Shown in pieces: positions 14,558 through 17,493 of a DNA stretch of 17,493 nucleotides. A model generated the notes under the pieces. That model was not told where the DNA came from, did no database searches, and saw only the letters and a program-made list of their open reading frames with translations. A program made the translations under genes and the position numbers. The stretch comes from JAVBLT01 sp031553315 (GTDB lineage: Bacteria; Verrucomicrobiota; Kiritimatiellia; RFP12; DVOR01), in the NCBI GenBank assembly GCA_031553315.1, contig JAVBLT010000004.1:1-17493 (forward strand). Reading direction: 5' to 3'. Position 1 is the first letter of the stretch. Every line of letters starts with the position of its first letter.

Positions 14558-14653
14558 TCAATACACGTTGATGAGCGTGCCTTTGGGTTGGAAAATACGG
14601 ATGGAGCCGTCGTCGGCGACGACGATTCGGGCGTTGCCCGGCAGGCCGGTGAA
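14558..14653 (-). other. shared C-terminal module of the 901-residue protein
   Basis: The last 31 residues start FTGLPGNARI, contain VVADDGSIRIF and end QPKGTLINVY. They align with the end of the 965-residue protein, although the domains before them differ. The Tyr is followed at once by TGA, which is 4 nt from the GH2 ATG. Confidence 0.55.
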
Positions 14654-17263
14654 GGTGGCTTTGCCGGCATTGCGGAAGGTGCCCAGGAGGTAGCCTTCGC
14701 GGGGGATTTCGGCGGTGAGGGCGAGGGCGACGGTGGCGCCGTCGAGGTCGGGGGGAAGGGTGGTGTGGAAGGCGGTGACGGCGGGGTCTTCTCCGAGGAG
14801 GGCGCGCCAGCGGGTCAGTTTGATATTTTCGCCGGAGATGAGACCGCCTTGGATGGAGGGGGTGAGGGCAATGGCGGCGCCGCCGGGCGTTTCGGAGGCG
14901 CGCAGGCGCAGGGTGTCGGCGTCGAAACGGGTGTATCCGGCGGCGGCGTTGGGGTCGGCGGGGGCGGTTCCCACGCGGAAGCCGATGGCCATCCGGGCGG
15001 CTTTCCAATCGGCATTAAAGGGGCCGTCGTTGCCGGTGGCGTCGCGGATGCGGATTTCAAAGGTGTGCCAGCCTTCGGTCATGCCGGCCACGGAGCCGGT
15101 GCCGGTGGCGTTCCACTGGGCGCTGGCGAAGATCTGGGCGCCGTCGACCTTGAGCATGATGTTGTCGTCGTACTGGCCGGCGAAATACCAGGTTTGCCCG
15201 GCCCATTGGGCGGGGACGTAAAACTGACCGGAGTAGACGGCGCCGTTGTCATTGTTGAAAAAATCTCCGGTGGTGTGGATGCGGGACAAATCGCAGACTT
15301 TAGTTGTGGTTCCGCCTGTGGCGGTCGTCCAGTTTTGCTGGGTCACGTAGTTCATGACCGTCAGCGGTAAAAAGGGAAACCGGATGGAAGCTCCGGCGGC
15401 GAGATCGAGATTTGCCGCGCCAAGGGTGTCGCCGGCGGAGGGTTGGAGGACGACGTTGCCGCCCACGGCGAGGGTGGGCGAGCCGGTCGTCGCGCCGTTG
15501 AGGGTGATGCGGACGGGGACGCTCTGGGGCGCGATGGCGGCTTTGCCGCTTCCGGCGAAACCGGCGAAGGTCTGGGGGTGCCCGGCGGGGTCGATGAGGG
15601 CGGTGCCTTGCGTGCCGCCGAGGATGAAGGGGGCGGTGCTTGAGGCGGCGGCGGAGAAGGCGAGGCGGGCGCCGTCGTTGAGGGTGAAGGTCTGGGGGGC
15701 GTTGAGCTTCACGCCGTTGGCGCCGAGGGTGACGGCGGCCCCGGCGTTGAGAGTGACGGCGGAGGGGCGGGTGTTGGCCGCGACGGCGTAGATGCCTTGG
15801 GCGCTGACGGCGGCGTTGCCGATGATCCAGCCGACCTCGGTGCCGGTGTGGCCGATTTTGACGGAGGCTCCGGGCACGCGGAGCTCGCCGCCGGTCATGG
15901 CGTAGGTCATCGAGCCCAATCCGTTTCCGAGCATCATGGAGGAGGAGGCGTCGGCCCCGCTGTTGCCGCCGGTCACGGTGAGCATGCCGCCGCTCTGGTT
16001 CAGGGCGGTGTGCGTGCCGGAGGCGCCCGCGACAAAACGCGTGGCCTCCGTTGTTCCGCCTGCAAGGGCGAGCGTGCCTTCGCCGAGGCTGAGCAGGGCG
16101 ATGCTGTTGGTTCCCGAGAGGGTGAGGGTTCCGGCGCCGCTCTTGAGCAGGGTGCCTTTGCCGCCGGAGAGGGTGAAGGAGGAATCGATGAGCCGCGGGC
16201 TGCCTTCGGCCACGGGAATTTCCAGAACCGCGCTTTCGCCCAGAAGCGCGTTGCCGGCGACCGGCGTATGGAGCGTGAGCGTGCCCGCAAGGGTGAGAAG
16301 GGAGAGGCCGGGGGTGGCGATCGGGCCGGGGCCGGTGAGCGTGAGCGTGCCGATGCCGCTGACGCTGACGGTTTTGGCGGCGACGGGGAGGTCGACGGCG
16401 AGGTCGGTGACGGCGGCGGGGTCGATGAGGGCGCTGACGGGGGCGGCTTCGGTGCTGTTTTGCCAAGGGAGGCCGGGTGTGCCGTCGAGCGACCAGAGGG
16501 GTTCGCTCCAGGCGCCGTTGGCCTGGCGGGTGTATTCGTCTTCCCCGGTGGCGATTCTGAAGCCGGCGACCAGCGTGCGGATGCCGAAGAAGGCTCCGCT
16601 CGCTTCCGAATTGCGCTTGCAGCCGATGCGAAGCGAAAACCGTTGGCCGGCCGCGAGAGGCACGGGGGTTTCCAGCGCGAGGCTCACCGAGCCGGTTCCG
16701 CCCCACGCGGGACAGGTCACATCGGGGAGAAGCCAGGCGGCGGCGGGATTGAGCAGGGCGCCGGCGGCATCGAGAACTTCAATGCGCACTTGCGCTTTTC
16801 GGGCGTTGCTTTGCCAGCTGCTGCTCTGGTTTTGAAAGGCAAAGAGGTTCAGCGTTACGCCGGTGAGCGTAACGCTGAGGTCGGGGGTGTAGGAGAAGGT
16901 GGCTTGCCAGCCGTTGTTGAGCTGCACGTTGGCGCTCGGGCTGAAGAGGCTGCCGTTGGTGGCGTTGTCGGCGGCGCCGCCGCCGTAGCGGAAGTCGACC
17001 GGGGTGGCGGTCACGATCACGTCGGTCGGCGGATTCTGGGATCCCGTGTACGTGAGCTGCACGAGGTCTCCGACCTGAAACTCGCCCGGCGTGAGCGTGA
17101 GGGCGGCGGGAAACGACTCGGTGTTCAATACGATGGTTTTTTGTGTTTTGCCTGAAAACGCGGTGGTCACGCCGACGCTCAAGGCGTGAACGCCGGCAAG
17201 CGGGGTCAAAGCGAAGAGGGCTGCCGAAAAAACAGAGCCGAAATAAAAAACAGATTTCATCAT
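14558..17263 (-). CDS. large secreted beta-strand-repeat protein with a PA14-like domain
   Basis: A 901-aa exported protein, probably a surface or matrix protein with carbohydrate-binding roles. Start at ATG 17263 or the adjacent ATG 17260; GAGAGG precedes both. The signal peptide ends near VHA (27). Residues about 30-240 form a beta-rich domain I cannot name (VTLNLFAFQNQSSSW, then QRFSLRIG and FGIRTLVAGFRIA). LWSLDGTPGLPW (256-267) and KGTLLKSGAGTLTLSGTNS (369-387) are typical of autotransporter-associated beta-strand repeats, which run to about 630. Residues about 675-765 are PA14-like (YSGQFYVPAQWAGQTWYFAG, QYDDNIMLKVDG, GWHTFEIRIRD). No autotransporter barrel and no PEP-CTERM are present. 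The C-terminus (FTGLPGNARI ... GTLINVY) matches the 965-residue protein. It is the first gene of an operon with GH2. Confidence 0.85.
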   Translation of the reverse strand: MMKSVFYFGSVFSAALFALTPLAGVHALSVGVTTAFSGKTQKTIVLNTESFPAALTLTPGEFQVGDLVQLTYTGSQNPPTDVIVTATPVDFRYGGGAADNATNGSLFSPSANVQLNNGWQATFSYTPDLSVTLTGVTLNLFAFQNQSSSWQSNARKAQVRIEVLDAAGALLNPAAAWLLPDVTCPAWGGTGSVSLALETPVPLAAGQRFSLRIGCKRNSEASGAFFGIRTLVAGFRIATGEDEYTRQANGAWSEPLWSLDGTPGLPWQNSTEAAPVSALIDPAAVTDLAVDLPVAAKTVSVSGIGTLTLTGPGPIATPGLSLLTLAGTLTLHTPVAGNALLGESAVLEIPVAEGSPRLIDSSFTLSGGKGTLLKSGAGTLTLSGTNSIALLSLGEGTLALAGGTTEATRFVAGASGTHTALNQSGGMLTVTGGNSGADASSSMMLGNGLGSMTYAMTGGELRVPGASVKIGHTGTEVGWIIGNAAVSAQGIYAVAANTRPSAVTLNAGAAVTLGANGVKLNAPQTFTLNDGARLAFSAAASSTAPFILGGTQGTALIDPAGHPQTFAGFAGSGKAAIAPQSVPVRITLNGATTGSPTLAVGGNVVLQPSAGDTLGAANLDLAAGASIRFPFLPLTVMNYVTQQNWTTATGGTTTKVCDLSRIHTTGDFFNNDNGAVYSGQFYVPAQWAGQTWYFAGQYDDNIMLKVDGAQIFASAQWNATGTGSVAGMTEGWHTFEIRIRDATGNDGPFNADWKAARMAIGFRVGTAPADPNAAAGYTRFDADTLRLRASETPGGAAIALTPSIQGGLISGENIKLTRWRALLGEDPAVTAFHTTLPPDLDGATVALALTAEIPREGYLLGTFRNAGKATFTGLPGNARIVVADDGSIRIFQPKGTLINVY

Positions 17264-17302
17264 TGCACCTCTCGATTCTGGAAAAGAGATTTCCTTAAAA
17301 AG

Positions 17303-17331
17303 AGATAAACAAAAACGACGGAATCGGTCAA
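17303..17331 (-). promoter_or_regulatory. candidate sigma70-type promoter of the 901-protein/GH2 operon
   Basis: On the minus strand TTGACC (17326-17331) and TTATCT (17303-17308) are spaced 17 bp, about 40 nt before the start codons. A shifted -10 box TATCTC with 18-bp spacing is equally possible. Confidence 0.5.
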
Positions 17332-17379
17332 GAAAACAGGTCGGTTGTTTTTCGGGGTGCGTTCTGCAAAAAGCGTCGG

Positions 17380-17420
17380 GGGCGGGTTGCAAGGGAACCC
17401 GCCCGCCGCCCCGGTTTTTT
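17380..17420. terminator. GC-rich hairpin, possible bidirectional terminator
   Basis: GGGCGGGTT (17380-17388) pairs perfectly with AACCCGCCC (17396-17404) around a 7-nt loop; with one bulge the stem extends a few pairs further. T6 follows at 17415-17420 on the plus strand, and T5 follows within about 8 nt on the minus strand. It would insulate the 901-protein promoter from any minus-strand gene beyond the window. Confidence 0.5.
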
Positions 17421-17427
17421 AAGAACG

Positions 17428-17480
17428 GAGGGGGTGGTTTAGGGGCGGGGGGTTGGGGGGGTGTCTGCGGGGGGGGGGGG
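17428..17480 (+). other. non-coding G-tract region
   Basis: Five G runs (5, 4, 6, 7 and 12 long) are separated by short spacers. This meets a simple G-quadruplex pattern. I see no gene here. Because it lies at the window edge, the last run may be a sequencing or assembly artefact. Confidence 0.5.
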
Positions 17481-17493
17481 AATGGCCGGCAGG

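Noticed and set aside
15797..17155. 452-codon plus-strand open frame opposite the 901-residue protein
   Set aside because: Same reasoning: biased Gly/Ala/Glu composition, no ribosome site considered convincing, and a real gene on the opposite strand.
9718..17263. Autotransporter beta-barrel or PEP-CTERM anchor in the two large repeat proteins
   Set aside because: I looked at both C-termini: no barrel domain follows the repeats and no PEP motif with a hydrophobic helix and basic tail is present.
1..17493. tRNA, rRNA or CRISPR array
   Set aside because: No cloverleaf, rRNA-like stretch or regularly spaced direct repeats were seen; repeat-like DNA in the large genes is degenerate protein-level repetition.

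Overview
The window is a GC-rich bacterial segment with eight supportable protein genes. Its gene content points to the PVC group (Kiritimatiellota, Lentisphaerota or Verrucomicrobiota): secreted glycoside hydrolases, very large secreted proteins built of LamG-like, discoidin-like, PA14-like and autotransporter-type beta-strand repeats, a GspE/PilB ATPase, and no SusC/SusD pair. This placement is an inference; there is no rRNA or other phylogenetic marker gene.

Layout, left to right. Positions 1-140 hold most of a short inverted-repeat element (MITE-like), cut by the window edge. A GspE/PilB-type secretion or pilus ATPase (236-1924, minus) is divergent from a cytoplasmic alpha/beta-hydrolase lipase (2211-3830, plus), with an AT-rich promoter region between them. 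Two secreted glycoside hydrolases follow on the plus strand, each with its own sigma70-like promoter: a GH78 alpha-L-rhamnosidase-type enzyme (3943-6243) and a GH3 enzyme (6382-8850). A complete second copy of the element (8848-9011, opposite orientation) sits exactly at the GH3 stop codon, between GH3 and a convergent GNAT acetyltransferase (9050-9646, minus). The right half is all on the minus strand: a 965-residue secreted repeat protein (9718-12615), a secreted GH2 enzyme (12760-14553) and a 901-residue secreted repeat protein with a PA14-like domain (14558-17263). The 901-residue protein and GH2 genes are 4 nt apart and form an operon. The right end (17428-17480) is a G-tract region without genes.

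How the genes may work together: GH78 (rhamnosidase type), GH3 (beta-glucosidase/xylosidase type) and GH2 (beta-glycosidase type) could remove side chains and beta-linked sugars from a rhamnose-containing plant or algal polysaccharide. The two giant secreted proteins, which carry carbohydrate-binding-like modules, would be the cell-surface or matrix part. They lack an autotransporter barrel and a PEP-CTERM tail, but share a C-terminal module of about 30 residues that ends in a Gly-x-Leu-Ile-x-x-Tyr tail. This shared tail and the MITE-like element pair are the two observations most likely to be new.
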